Assembly: GCA_023388255.1 (NCBI GenBank)
Contig: JAEWGO010000002.1
Location: 310,001-374,000, forward strand
Direction: 5' to 3'
Length of the DNA stretch: 64,000 nt
Source: Pseudomonadota bacterium
GTDB lineage: Bacteria > Pseudomonadota > Gammaproteobacteria > Xanthomonadales > Rhodanobacteraceae
Shown: piece after piece, positions 19,694-27,268 of the stretch
Numbering within the stretch: the stretch's first letter is position 1
Layout: each line of letters begins with the position of its first letter
The notes under the pieces: model-generated
Told to the model about the DNA's origin: nothing
Seen by the model: only the letters and a program-made list of their open reading frames with translations
Database searches by the model: none
Position numbers and translations under genes: made by a program

Positions 19694-20245
19694 CTATTTG
19701 GGCTTGTTGTCGCTGGCGGGCAGATGCGCATCGGACTTCGCGGCTTTTTCATCGTCAACGGCCGGCTGGCCGTCCGCGGGCTTCTGCGCCGGCGAACCGT
19801 TGACCAGGAACTTGCCGATCAGGTCTTCCAGCTGCATCGATGACTGCGTCAGCACGAACTCGTCCCCATCCTTGAACATGTCCGGTGAACCGCCAGGCTG
19901 GAGGCCAACGTACTGGTCACCCAGTAAACCGCTGGTGAATATTGCTGCTGCCGTATCGTCGGGGATCTCGTTGAAATGCTTGTCGATCGAGATATGCACG
20001 AGCGCGTCGAGCTTGGCCGGATCGAGTTCGATCGACTCGACCGAGCCGATGCGAACGCCCGCCAGCTTCACCGGCGCGCGCAGCTTGAGCTGGCCGATGT
20101 TGGTGAAGCGCGCCTTCAGCACGTAACTGTCGCCCTGCCGGAAATTCGCGACCGAAGTCGTCTGCGTGGCGAGATAGGCAAGAGCGGCGAAGCCGAGCAG
20201 GATGAACAGGCCGGTGCCGACCTGGTAGGAACGTCGTTGGGTCAC
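19694..20245 (-). CDS. mlaD: MlaD MCE-domain substrate-binding protein
   Basis: Membrane-anchored MCE protein that forms the hexameric periplasmic ring on MlaE. An N-terminal helix (GLFILLGFAALAYLATQT) is followed by the MCE domain, with SYVLKARFTNIGQLKLRAPVKLAGVRIGSVESI and SGLLGDQYVGLQPGG. The C-terminal tail of about 40 residues is Lys/Ala/Pro-rich and probably disordered. The GTG start at 20245 has GAGG eight bases upstream and sits 10 bases after the mlaE stop. Confidence 0.95.
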   Translation of the reverse strand: MTQRRSYQVGTGLFILLGFAALAYLATQTTSVANFRQGDSYVLKARFTNIGQLKLRAPVKLAGVRIGSVESIELDPAKLDALVHISIDKHFNEIPDDTAAAIFTSGLLGDQYVGLQPGGSPDMFKDGDEFVLTQSSMQLEDLIGKFLVNGSPAQKPADGQPAVDDEKAAKSDAHLPASDNKPK

Positions 20246-20255
20246 TTGGTGCGCC

Positions 20256-21041
20256 TCACATCAGGAACGCGGTCATCACGAAATCGAGCGCCAGCACGAC
20301 GATCGACGAGAACACCACCGTGCGCGTCGTCGCGTAGGCCACGCCCTCGCTGGTCGGCGGCGTGGTGTACCCCTGGAACACCGCGATCAGCGACACCACG
20401 GCACCGAACGCGACGCTTTTCCACACGCCATTGATCACGTCCTTCCAGACATCGACGCTGGAGGTCATGTTCGACCAGAAGGTGCCGTTGTCGAGACCCA
20501 GCCAGCTGACGCCGACCAGATGCGCGCCGAAAATGCCGAGCGCGTTGAACACGCAGGCGAGCAGCGGCATCGCGACGATCCCGGCGAGGAAGCGCGGCGC
20601 GGCCACGTAGGCGAGCGGGTCGACCGCCATCATTTCCATTGCGGAAAGCTGATCGGTCGCACGCATCAAACCGATCTCGGCGGTGATCGAAGTGCCGGCG
20701 CGGCCGGCGAACAGCAATGCCGTGACGACCGGACCGAGTTCGCGATACAGCGACAGCGACACTACCGTACCAAGCGCCGCGGTGCCACCGAAGATCGATA
20801 GCACGTAGTAGAGCTGCAGGCCGAGCACCATGCCGACGAACAGGCCGCAGGTCATGATGATGACGAGGCTCATCGCGCCCACGAACCAGATCTGCCGGAT
20901 CGTCTCCTTGATGTGGCGCAGGCTCTTCGGCACCGCCGCCAGGATCTGGAAGAGGAACAGCGCACAAGCACCGATCTGCGCCAGCGCGTCGCCGATCCTC
21001 GAAGGTCGGCTCTTAGGGGGCTCGTCGCGAACGGCGTTCAT
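20256..21041 (-). CDS. mlaE: MlaE inner-membrane permease
   Basis: Permease subunit of the MlaFEDB phospholipid ABC transporter. 261 residues with several membrane segments. Family blocks are FVGAMSLVIIMTCGLFVGMVLGLQLYY, LYRELGPVVTALLFAGRAGTSITAEIG and GVAYATTRTVVFSSIVVLALDFVMTA. The ATG at 21041 overlaps the mlaF stop as ATGA. The in-frame extension further upstream is mlaF read in another frame. Coupled to mlaF and mlaD. Confidence 0.96.
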   Translation of the reverse strand: MNAVRDEPPKSRPSRIGDALAQIGACALFLFQILAAVPKSLRHIKETIRQIWFVGAMSLVIIMTCGLFVGMVLGLQLYYVLSIFGGTAALGTVVSLSLYRELGPVVTALLFAGRAGTSITAEIGLMRATDQLSAMEMMAVDPLAYVAAPRFLAGIVAMPLLACVFNALGIFGAHLVGVSWLGLDNGTFWSNMTSSVDVWKDVINGVWKSVAFGAVVSLIAVFQGYTTPPTSEGVAYATTRTVVFSSIVVLALDFVMTAFLM

Positions 21042-21886
21042 CGCGCACCTTCTACCTGTATGGCCGCAGGAAAGCCGAGATCGAGCGCGTAGTCGCGCGC
21101 CGGATACTGGAACGGCACCGGCCCGTCCGCCTCGCCGCCGAAGAACTGCTTCGTCCACGGCGATTCGTTGCGGGTGAGTTCGTCGGGCGTGCCGCTTGCG
21201 ACGACCTTGCCGCCGGCAATCAGATGGACCAGATCGGCCGCGCGCGCGACCGCGGCGAATTCGTGCGCAACGAGGATGCTGGTGATGCCGAGCGTTTCGT
21301 TCAATGTACGGATCAACTTGAGCACCTGGTTCAGCGCGATCGGATCCAGGCCAACGAACGGTTCGTCATAGAGGATCAGCATCGGATCGCGGATGATCGC
21401 ACGCGCCAGCGCGACGCGACGCGCCATGCCGCCGGACAGTTCGCTCGGCATCAACTCAGCGGCACCGCGCAGGCCGACCGCCTGCAGCTTTGTCAACACG
21501 ATGTTGCGCACCAGTTCCTCGGGCAGCTTGAGATGCTGGCGCAACGGGAATGCGACGTTCTCGAACACGCTGAAATCGGTCAGCAATGCGGAGTTCTGGA
21601 ACAGGAAACCAATCTTTTCGCGCAGGTCGAACAGCGCGTTGCGCGAGAGCGTCGGCACATCGCGGCCATCGACGCGGATCGAGCCCGCGTCCGGCTGCAA
21701 CTGCCCGGTGATGTGACGCAGCAGCGTGGTCTTGCCGGTGCCGCTCGGCCCCATGATCGCGGTGACCTTGCCGCGCGGGACGTCGAGATCGATGCCGCCA
21801 AAGATCGTCTTGCCATTCAGCACGGTGCGCAGGCCACGGATCTGCACGAGCGCATCATCGGATTGCGTTGGCTTGGCGTCGATCAC
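21038..21886 (-). CDS. mlaF: MlaF ATP-binding protein
   Basis: ATPase of the MlaFEDB transporter. Walker A GPSGTGKTT near residue 46, signature LSGGMARRVALARA, Walker B LILYDEPFVGLDPI, and the switch histidine in ILVAHE. 282 residues; the C-terminal extension after GTPDEL that carries PWTKQFFGGEADGPV is typical of MlaF. GTG start at 21886 with GGAAAC upstream. First gene of mlaFEDCB, about 110 bases from the gmk stop, so possibly read through from yicC-gmk. Confidence 0.95.
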   Translation of the reverse strand: MIDAKPTQSDDALVQIRGLRTVLNGKTIFGGIDLDVPRGKVTAIMGPSGTGKTTLLRHITGQLQPDAGSIRVDGRDVPTLSRNALFDLREKIGFLFQNSALLTDFSVFENVAFPLRQHLKLPEELVRNIVLTKLQAVGLRGAAELMPSELSGGMARRVALARAIIRDPMLILYDEPFVGLDPIALNQVLKLIRTLNETLGITSILVAHEFAAVARAADLVHLIAGGKVVASGTPDELTRNESPWTKQFFGGEADGPVPFQYPARDYALDLGFPAAIQVEGAR

Positions 21887-21993
21887 TCGATGTTGTTTCC
21901 ATTCTGTTGACGGACCGCGCCCGGCGGGCTGCGCAACGTACCACCTTAGCCGATGGCGAGGAACGAACAGCCGCTACCAGCGCGGCCACGCGT

Positions 21994-22623
21994 TCAATCG
22001 TTCTTCAGCAAGTCGTCGATCAACGCCGCGTGACGTTGCAGTTGTGCGGCGCGGCGCAGGCGCTGGCAGGTGACGATCGCGCGCAGGTCTGCGAGCGCAT
22101 CGGCGAATTGGTCGTTGACGACAACGTAGTCGAAATCCTCGGCGTGCGTGATCTCGACACGCGAATCGCGAAGCCGCCGCGCGATCGCGGCGGCGTTGTC
22201 GGACGCGCGCGTGCGCAGTCGTCGCTCCAGTTCCGCGCGCGACGGCGGCAGGATGAACACGCTGACGCAATCGGGCCGGGCTGCGCGCACCAGCCGCGCG
22301 CCCTGCCAGTCGATTTCCAGCAACACGTCGCAGCCCTCGGCCAGCAACGGTTCCACTGCGGTGCGTGCAGTGCCCTTGAGGTCACCATGCACGTTCGCGT
22401 ACTCATAGAACGCGTCCGCGGCGGCCATGCGTTCGAAAACCTCGCGCGAGACGAAGTGGTAGTGCTGGCCATCGACCTCACCCGGACGCGGCATCCGCGA
22501 CGTGTACGATACCGACAGCCGGATCGACGGCTCGCGTTCGAGCAGCGCATGGACCAGGCTCGTCTTGCCCGACCCTGACGGCGCAGCGACGATGTAGAGC
22601 GTTCCTGGAGCCACGCCGCTCAT
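21994..22623 (-). CDS. gmk: Guanylate kinase
   Basis: Phosphorylates GMP to GDP, feeding GTP and (p)ppGpp pools. P-loop APSGSGKTSL at residues 14-23. The GMP-binding segment shows VSYTSRMPRPGEVDGQHYHFVS and FYEYANVHGDLKGTARTAVEP, and the lid region has an ILPPSRAELERRLRTR block. 209 residues, normal. The ATG overlaps the yicC stop as ATGA. The usual downstream neighbour rpoZ is displaced by the mla genes. Confidence 0.97.
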   Translation of the reverse strand: MSGVAPGTLYIVAAPSGSGKTSLVHALLEREPSIRLSVSYTSRMPRPGEVDGQHYHFVSREVFERMAAADAFYEYANVHGDLKGTARTAVEPLLAEGCDVLLEIDWQGARLVRAARPDCVSVFILPPSRAELERRLRTRASDNAAAIARRLRDSRVEITHAEDFDYVVVNDQFADALADLRAIVTCQRLRRAAQLQRHAALIDDLLKND

Positions 22624-23483
22624 TCGAGGTTCTGCACCTGTTCGCGCATCTGCTCGATCAACACCTTCAGTTCGACCGCGGCATTGGTGGTGCGCGGATC
22701 GGCGGCCTTCGAGCCGAGCGTGTTTGCCTCGCGGTTGAATTCCTGCATGAGGAAGTCAAGCCGGCGACCGACCGCTTCCTTCAGGCCGAAAATCCGGCGC
22801 GCTTCGGCGACATGCGCGGTCAGGCGGTCCAGTTCCTCATCGACGTCGATGCGCTGCAGCTGCATCACGACTTCCTGCTCGATCCGGCCCGGATCGAGCG
22901 GCTGCTTCAATTCGGCCAGACGCGTATCGAAGCGCGCGCGCAACGCGGCACGCACATCCGGCAAGTGTGCACGCACGTCGGTGACGATGCGCTCGATGCC
23001 ATCGAGCCGTTCACGCATGAAACCGCCGAGGCGCTCGCCCTCGCGACCGCGCGTGGCGACCATCTCGGCCAACGCGACATCGAGCAGGTCGAGCGCGGAC
23101 TGGCGCAGCGATTCCTGGTCCGTATCGCGATCCAGCAGCACGCCGGGCCAGCCGAGCAACGCGGTGAAATCGACGTGCAACTGCGGGAACTTCGCCGCCA
23201 GCGCCTGCGCGGTATCGGCAAGACGCGCAACCAGCGATTCATCGACCGTGATCGCCGCGGCATCCGCCACTGCAGGCTTCCAGCGCAGGCCGAGATCGAC
23301 CTTGCCGCGCGATAGCCTCAAGGCGACGCGTTCGCGCACGACCGGCTCCAGTGAGCGCAATTCCTCGGGCAAGCGCAAGCCGAGCTCGAGATAGCGATGG
23401 TTCACCGAGCGCAGCTCGATCGCCAGCGTGCCGTGGCCGGTATCGGCCTCCGCGCTGGCAAAGGCGGTCATGCTTCTCAACAT
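22620..23483 (-). CDS. yicC: YicC/YloC family endoribonuclease
   Basis: Member of the YicC family, reported as an endoribonuclease in E. coli. 287 residues from the ATG at 23483. The start MLRSMTAFASAEADTGHGTL and the segment LRSVNHRYLELGLRLPEELR are the family's most conserved N-terminal blocks. The C-terminal block with GRRLDFLMQEFNREANTLGSKA and VELKVLIEQMREQVQN is equally characteristic. A second start (MTAF) lies four codons in. The frame upstream of 23483 is not credible. Coupled to gmk, as in many gammaproteobacteria, and divergent from rph. Confidence 0.95.
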   Translation of the reverse strand: MLRSMTAFASAEADTGHGTLAIELRSVNHRYLELGLRLPEELRSLEPVVRERVALRLSRGKVDLGLRWKPAVADAAAITVDESLVARLADTAQALAAKFPQLHVDFTALLGWPGVLLDRDTDQESLRQSALDLLDVALAEMVATRGREGERLGGFMRERLDGIERIVTDVRAHLPDVRAALRARFDTRLAELKQPLDPGRIEQEVVMQLQRIDVDEELDRLTAHVAEARRIFGLKEAVGRRLDFLMQEFNREANTLGSKAADPRTTNAAVELKVLIEQMREQVQNLE

Positions 23484-23608
23484 ATGGGCGTTCGGATGAA
23501 TGGGTCGCGCAGTATGCCACGCATGCGGATGGCGGTTCGCGCGCGGTTCGGCGACCGCGCGGCGGCGTAAGCTAAACTTCGCAACCGTTTCAGGAAAACA
23601 TCCCGCGC

Positions 23609-24343
23609 ATGACATCCTCTACCCGCCCCAGCGGACGCGCTGCCGACCAGTTGCGGCCCGTCACGTTCCAACGCCAGTACACGCGCCATGCCGAGGGCTC
23701 GGTGCTGGTCGCGTTCGGCGACACGCGCGTGCTGTGCACCGCCAGCGTCGAGGAAAAAGTACCGCCGTTCCTGCGAGGCAAGGGCGAAGGCTGGATCACC
23801 GCCGAATACGGCATGCTGCCGCGCGCGACCGGCTCGCGCAATCAGCGCGAGGCTGCGCGCGGCGGCCAGGGCGGGCGCACGATGGAAATCCAGCGCCTGA
23901 TCGGCCGCTCCCTGCGCGCCTGCATCGACCGCCGGGCGCTCGGCGAACGCACGATCACACTCGATTGCGACGTGCTGCAGGCCGATGGCGGCACGCGCAC
24001 CGCGGCGATCACCGGCGCGTACGTCGCCCTCGTCGATGCGATCACCTGGCTGACCGGCCGCAAGCTGATCAAACGCGACCCGGTGGTCGGCGCGGTCGCG
24101 GCGATCTCGGTCGGCATCGTCCAAGGAGTGCCGGTGCTCGATCTCGACTACGCCGAGGATTCCAGCTGCGACACCGACATGAACGTCGTCATGAACGACG
24201 GCGGCGGCTTCATCGAACTGCAGGGCACGGCCGAGGGCCATGCGTTCCGCCGCGAGGAACTGGACGCTCTGCTCATGCTCGCTGGCAAAGGCGTCGCCGA
24301 GTTGTGCGTTTTACAGCGCGAGGCGCTGGCGGGCCCCGCATGA
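23609..24343 (+). CDS. rph: Ribonuclease PH
   Basis: Phosphorolytic 3'-5' exoribonuclease that trims tRNA precursors. 244 residues. Conserved blocks are GSVLVAFGDTRVLCTASVEE, the Arg-rich GWITAEYGMLPRATGSRNQRE, QRLIGRSLRACIDRRALGERTI, VLQADGGTRTAAITGA and the phosphate-site/acid segment SSCDTDMNVVMNDGGGFIE. The full length argues for an active enzyme, unlike the frameshifted K-12 copy. First gene of a coupled run with the VOC and rdgB genes; divergent from yicC. Confidence 0.97.
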   Translation: MTSSTRPSGRAADQLRPVTFQRQYTRHAEGSVLVAFGDTRVLCTASVEEKVPPFLRGKGEGWITAEYGMLPRATGSRNQREAARGGQGGRTMEIQRLIGRSLRACIDRRALGERTITLDCDVLQADGGTRTAAITGAYVALVDAITWLTGRKLIKRDPVVGAVAAISVGIVQGVPVLDLDYAEDSSCDTDMNVVMNDGGGFIELQGTAEGHAFRREELDALLMLAGKGVAELCVLQREALAGPA

Positions 24344-24732
24344 TCCGACACATCGCGCAGATCGCGCTGCTGGTGCGCGACTACGACGAAGCGATCGCGT
24401 GGTACTCGGCTGCGCTCGGCTTCGTGCGGCTGGAAGACACCGACCTCGGTGGCGGCAAGCGCTGGGTGCGCATCGCACCGGAAAGCGGCACCGCCTTCGC
24501 GCTGCTGCTGGCGAAGGCGACCACACCGGAACAGCAAGCCTGCATCGGCCGCCAGCACGGCGGCCGTGTCGGCTTCTTCCTGCACACCGACGACTTCGCG
24601 CGCGATCACGCGGCGCTCGCCGCGGCGGGCGCGCATTTGGACGGCGAACCACGCCACGAGACCTATGGCACGGTGATCGTGTTCGAGGATTTGTACGGCA
24701 ACCGCTGGGACCTGATCGAACCACGCGCATGA
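24340..24732 (+). CDS. VOC-superfamily (glyoxalase-like) protein
   Basis: 130 residues of the vicinal-oxygen-chelate fold, one or two beta-alpha-beta-beta-beta units. It begins MIRHIAQIALLVRDYDEAIAWYSAALGF, the typical opening with a metal-ligand histidine near residue 4. It ends GTVIVFEDLYGNRWDLIEP, which provides the terminal glutamate ligand. Substrate unknown; relatives include glyoxalases, dioxygenases and resistance proteins. Overlaps both rph and rdgB by 4 bases (ATGA each time), so it is translated with them. No signal peptide. Confidence 0.88.
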   Translation: MIRHIAQIALLVRDYDEAIAWYSAALGFVRLEDTDLGGGKRWVRIAPESGTAFALLLAKATTPEQQACIGRQHGGRVGFFLHTDDFARDHAALAAAGAHLDGEPRHETYGTVIVFEDLYGNRWDLIEPRA

Positions 24733-25316
24733 AACTCGTCCTCGCCAGCAGCAACCCCGGCAAATTGACCGAAATGCGCGAAATCCTCGCCGATCTCGAC
24801 ATCGAGCTGGTCGCACAGTCGGCGTTCGGCATCGCGGATGCCGACGAAACCGGCACCACTTTCGTAGAGAACGCCCTGATCAAGGCGCGTCACGCTTCAC
24901 TGGCCAGCGGCCTGCCCGCGCTCGGTGACGATTCGGGCCTGTGCGTCGATGCGCTGAATGGAGCGCCGGGCCTCTACTCCGCGCGCTACGCCGGCGACCA
25001 TGGCAATGCCGAGGCGAACAACGCCAAACTCCTCAAAACGATGCACGACATCCCCGACGAGCGCCGCGACGCCCACTTTCATTGCACGATCGTGCTGCTG
25101 CGCCACGCCGACGACCCCGCGCCGCTCATTGCGGAAGGGCACTGGCACGGCCGCATCCTGCATGCGCCGCGCGGCCATAACGGCTTCGGCTACAACCCGG
25201 TCTTCCTCGACCCGCCATCAGGGCTCAGTGCGGCGGAGCTCGACGCCGCGACCAAGAACCGCCTCAGCCATCGCGGCCAGGCGCTCGCGCGACTGCGCGC
25301 GCTGCTGCACGCGTAG
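24729..25316 (+). CDS. rdgB: RdgB/HAM1 non-canonical purine NTP pyrophosphatase
   Basis: House-cleaning enzyme hydrolysing ITP, dITP and XTP to monophosphates, keeping inosine and xanthosine out of nucleic acids. 195 residues. Substrate and metal motifs are MKLVLASSNPGKLTEMREIL at the start, ETGTTFVENALIKARHAS, the catalytic DDSGLCVDAL, PGLYSARYAG, and GHNGFGYNPVFLDP, ending KNRLSHRGQALARLRALL. ATGA overlap with the preceding gene fixes the start. The rph-rdgB-hemW order is common in this group. Confidence 0.97.
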   Translation: MKLVLASSNPGKLTEMREILADLDIELVAQSAFGIADADETGTTFVENALIKARHASLASGLPALGDDSGLCVDALNGAPGLYSARYAGDHGNAEANNAKLLKTMHDIPDERRDAHFHCTIVLLRHADDPAPLIAEGHWHGRILHAPRGHNGFGYNPVFLDPPSGLSAAELDAATKNRLSHRGQALARLRALLHA

Positions 25317-25372
25317 GCCTCGGCTTGCGCGACCACGCCCGTCGCGAACACGCTTCGGCCTACACTGACGCC

Positions 25373-26542
25373 ATGTCGCTTGTCGCCCCACCGCTATCGC
25401 TTTACGTCCACATTCCGTGGTGCGTGAAGAAGTGCCCGTACTGCGATTTCAATTCGCATGCGCAGAACGGCGTATTGCCGGTCGACGACTACATCGGCGC
25501 GCTCCTTGCCGATCTCGACCGCGACCTGCGCGAGTTCGGCGGCGCGGTCGCGGATCGACCGTTGCACAGTGTTTTTTTCGGCGGCGGCACGCCGAGCCTG
25601 TTCGCGCCGCACGCGATCGCACGCATTCTCGATGGCGTCGCCTCGCGCCTGACCGTGCCGCACGGCATCGAAGTCACGCTCGAAACCAATCCCGGCACGG
25701 TCGAGCACGGCCGTTTTGACGGCTATCTGCGCGCGGGCGTGAACCGACTCAGTTTCGGCGTGCAGAGCTTCGACGACGACAAGCTCCGTCGGCTTGGCCG
25801 CATCCATTCGGCGGCGGACGCGGAACGCGCGATCAAGGAAGCGCAGGACGCCGGCTACGACAACTTCAATCTCGACCTGATGTACGCACTGCCGGAACAA
25901 ACCCTCGCAGGCGCGCTCGCCGACGTGGAGCGCGCACTGGCGCTGCAACCGACGCATCTGTCGCACTATCAACTCACGCTCGAACCGAACACCGTGTTCG
26001 CCGCGAAGCCGCCGCCGCTGCCGGACGAGGACAGCGCGTGGGACATGCAGGAAGCCTGTCAGCAACGCCTTGCCAACGCCGGATTCGTGCAATACGAAGT
26101 CTCCGCCTATGCGCACGATGGCCGATGCAGCGCGCACAATCTGAACTATTGGGGTTTCGGCGACTACCTCGGCGTCGGCGCTGGCGCGCACGGCAAACTC
26201 AGCACCGGCGCGAACGGTCGCATCGTGCGCACGACGAAATTGAAGTCGCCGCGCAGCTATCTCGAACGGTTCGCGCGCGGCGAGGCATTCGGCACGAATG
26301 CCGAGGTTGCACCGGCGGACCTGCCCTTCGAATTCATGATGAATGCGCTGCGCCTCAACGAAGGCGTTGCGCGTGTGACGTTCGCGCAGCGAACCGGCAT
26401 GCCCGAGGCGATGCTTGATCCGACGCTCGCGCAGGCCACCTCGCGCGGCTGGCTCGTAGCCGACACGGATCGTTTTGCCGCGACCGAACTTGGCCGCCGC
26501 TATCTCAACGACGTGATCGGCCTGTTCCTGCCGGCACGGTGA
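25373..26542 (+). CDS. hemW: HemW, radical-SAM heme chaperone
   Basis: Radical-SAM protein of the HemN-like group now viewed as a heme chaperone rather than a coproporphyrinogen dehydrogenase. 389 residues. The cluster cysteines are Cys17, Cys21 and Cys24 in the CxxxCxxC motif VHIPWCVKKCPYCDFNSH. The HemN signature RLSFGVQSFDDDKLRRLGR and the HemW-type YEVSAYAHDGRCSAHNLNYW follow. It lacks the N-terminal extension of true HemN. Start at 25373 is chosen from the family N-terminus, 56 bases after rdgB. Confidence 0.94.
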   Translation: MSLVAPPLSLYVHIPWCVKKCPYCDFNSHAQNGVLPVDDYIGALLADLDRDLREFGGAVADRPLHSVFFGGGTPSLFAPHAIARILDGVASRLTVPHGIEVTLETNPGTVEHGRFDGYLRAGVNRLSFGVQSFDDDKLRRLGRIHSAADAERAIKEAQDAGYDNFNLDLMYALPEQTLAGALADVERALALQPTHLSHYQLTLEPNTVFAAKPPPLPDEDSAWDMQEACQQRLANAGFVQYEVSAYAHDGRCSAHNLNYWGFGDYLGVGAGAHGKLSTGANGRIVRTTKLKSPRSYLERFARGEAFGTNAEVAPADLPFEFMMNALRLNEGVARVTFAQRTGMPEAMLDPTLAQATSRGWLVADTDRFAATELGRRYLNDVIGLFLPAR

Positions 26543-26584
26543 AGGCGGCGATACGGCGACACTCTTTTCCACCAGGCCACGCAC

Positions 26585-26773
26585 ATGCTCGAACCGATCA
26601 CCCTCGATTGCCCGTACTGCGGCGAAAGCTTCTCCACCACGGTCGACCTCTCGGCCGGCTCGCAACGCTATGTGGAGGATTGCGCCGTGTGCTGCCGCCC
26701 GATCGAAGTGATCGTGCGCATGGACGACACTGGCGAGCTGCTCGGCGTCGACACGCGCACCGACCGCGATTGA
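26585..26773 (+). CDS. CPXCG-motif cysteine-rich small protein
   Basis: 62 residues with a zinc-ribbon-like pattern: Cys9 and Cys12 in DCPYCGE, then Cys33, Cys36 and Cys37 in DCAVCCRP. Proteins of this length and pattern are widespread in gammaproteobacteria and named only for the motif; function is unknown. The acidic tail ends VDTRTDRD. No signal peptide or membrane helix. It lies 42 bases after hemW, and the cobalamin riboswitch begins shortly after its stop. Confidence 0.88.
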   Translation: MLEPITLDCPYCGESFSTTVDLSAGSQRYVEDCAVCCRPIEVIVRMDDTGELLGVDTRTDRD

Positions 26774-26806
26774 AGTGGTACCCGTGCGCCACTACACTGC
26801 GCGCCG

Positions 26807-27109
26807 CCTCAGGTGCCCTGTCCGCATGACGCGCGCAGGGTGAAACGGGAAGACGGTGCGGGGAGCTTTTGCGATCGCTCTTGATCGCGGAGATCAAAAG
26901 CGGCCATCCATGGCCGCACTCCTCAATTCCGGCGCTGCCCCCGCAACGGTAGGCGAGTCACGCCGGTTCCTCATGCCACTGTCGCCAAGCGACGGGAAGG
27001 CGAACCGGCCGATGCTGCGATGATCCCGCGTCCTTCGCGGGTATTGGAACCGGTTCCAACAACCGGCTCGTTCGCCGCATCGCTCGCAAGCCCGGAGACC
27101 GGCCCGAGG
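26807..27109 (+). ncRNA. Cobalamin riboswitch controlling the BtuB-like receptor, with large insertions
   Basis: The conserved core is readable: GGGTGAAACGGGA (26838-26850), GCTGCCCCCGCAACGGTA (26934-26951), the B12 box GCCACTG (26975-26981), GGGAAGGCG (26994-27002) and the 3' AAGCCCGGAGACCGGCC (27088-27104). The ends pair as CCTC (26807-26810) with GAGG (27106-27109). Two extra structured pieces are present. One is 64 bases (26861-26924) inserted in the P5 hairpin. The other is a stem, GCGATG (27017-27022) with CATCGC (27078-27083), enclosing two hairpins. These make it much longer than the usual ~200 bases. High cobalamin would be expected to reduce expression of the downstream receptor. 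Confidence 0.92.
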
Positions 27110-27268
27110 TTCGCCACATCGCGCGCGCACGACAGAGTCGGCGCAGCACGATGGCGATCAGTTCCAGGCGTTGCGGCGGGCAACGGTCGGGCACAGGCGT
27201 CCGTATGCCTGCGCACGCCCCTTCCCCACCTCGGGTCCTGGTCACGCGGGTGTGCGAAGGAGATGTCC

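Noticed and set aside
27020..27268. N-terminal extension of the BtuB-like receptor
   Set aside because: The frame is open, but it lies in the riboswitch and leader, has no signal peptide, and AAGGAG fits the start at 27269.
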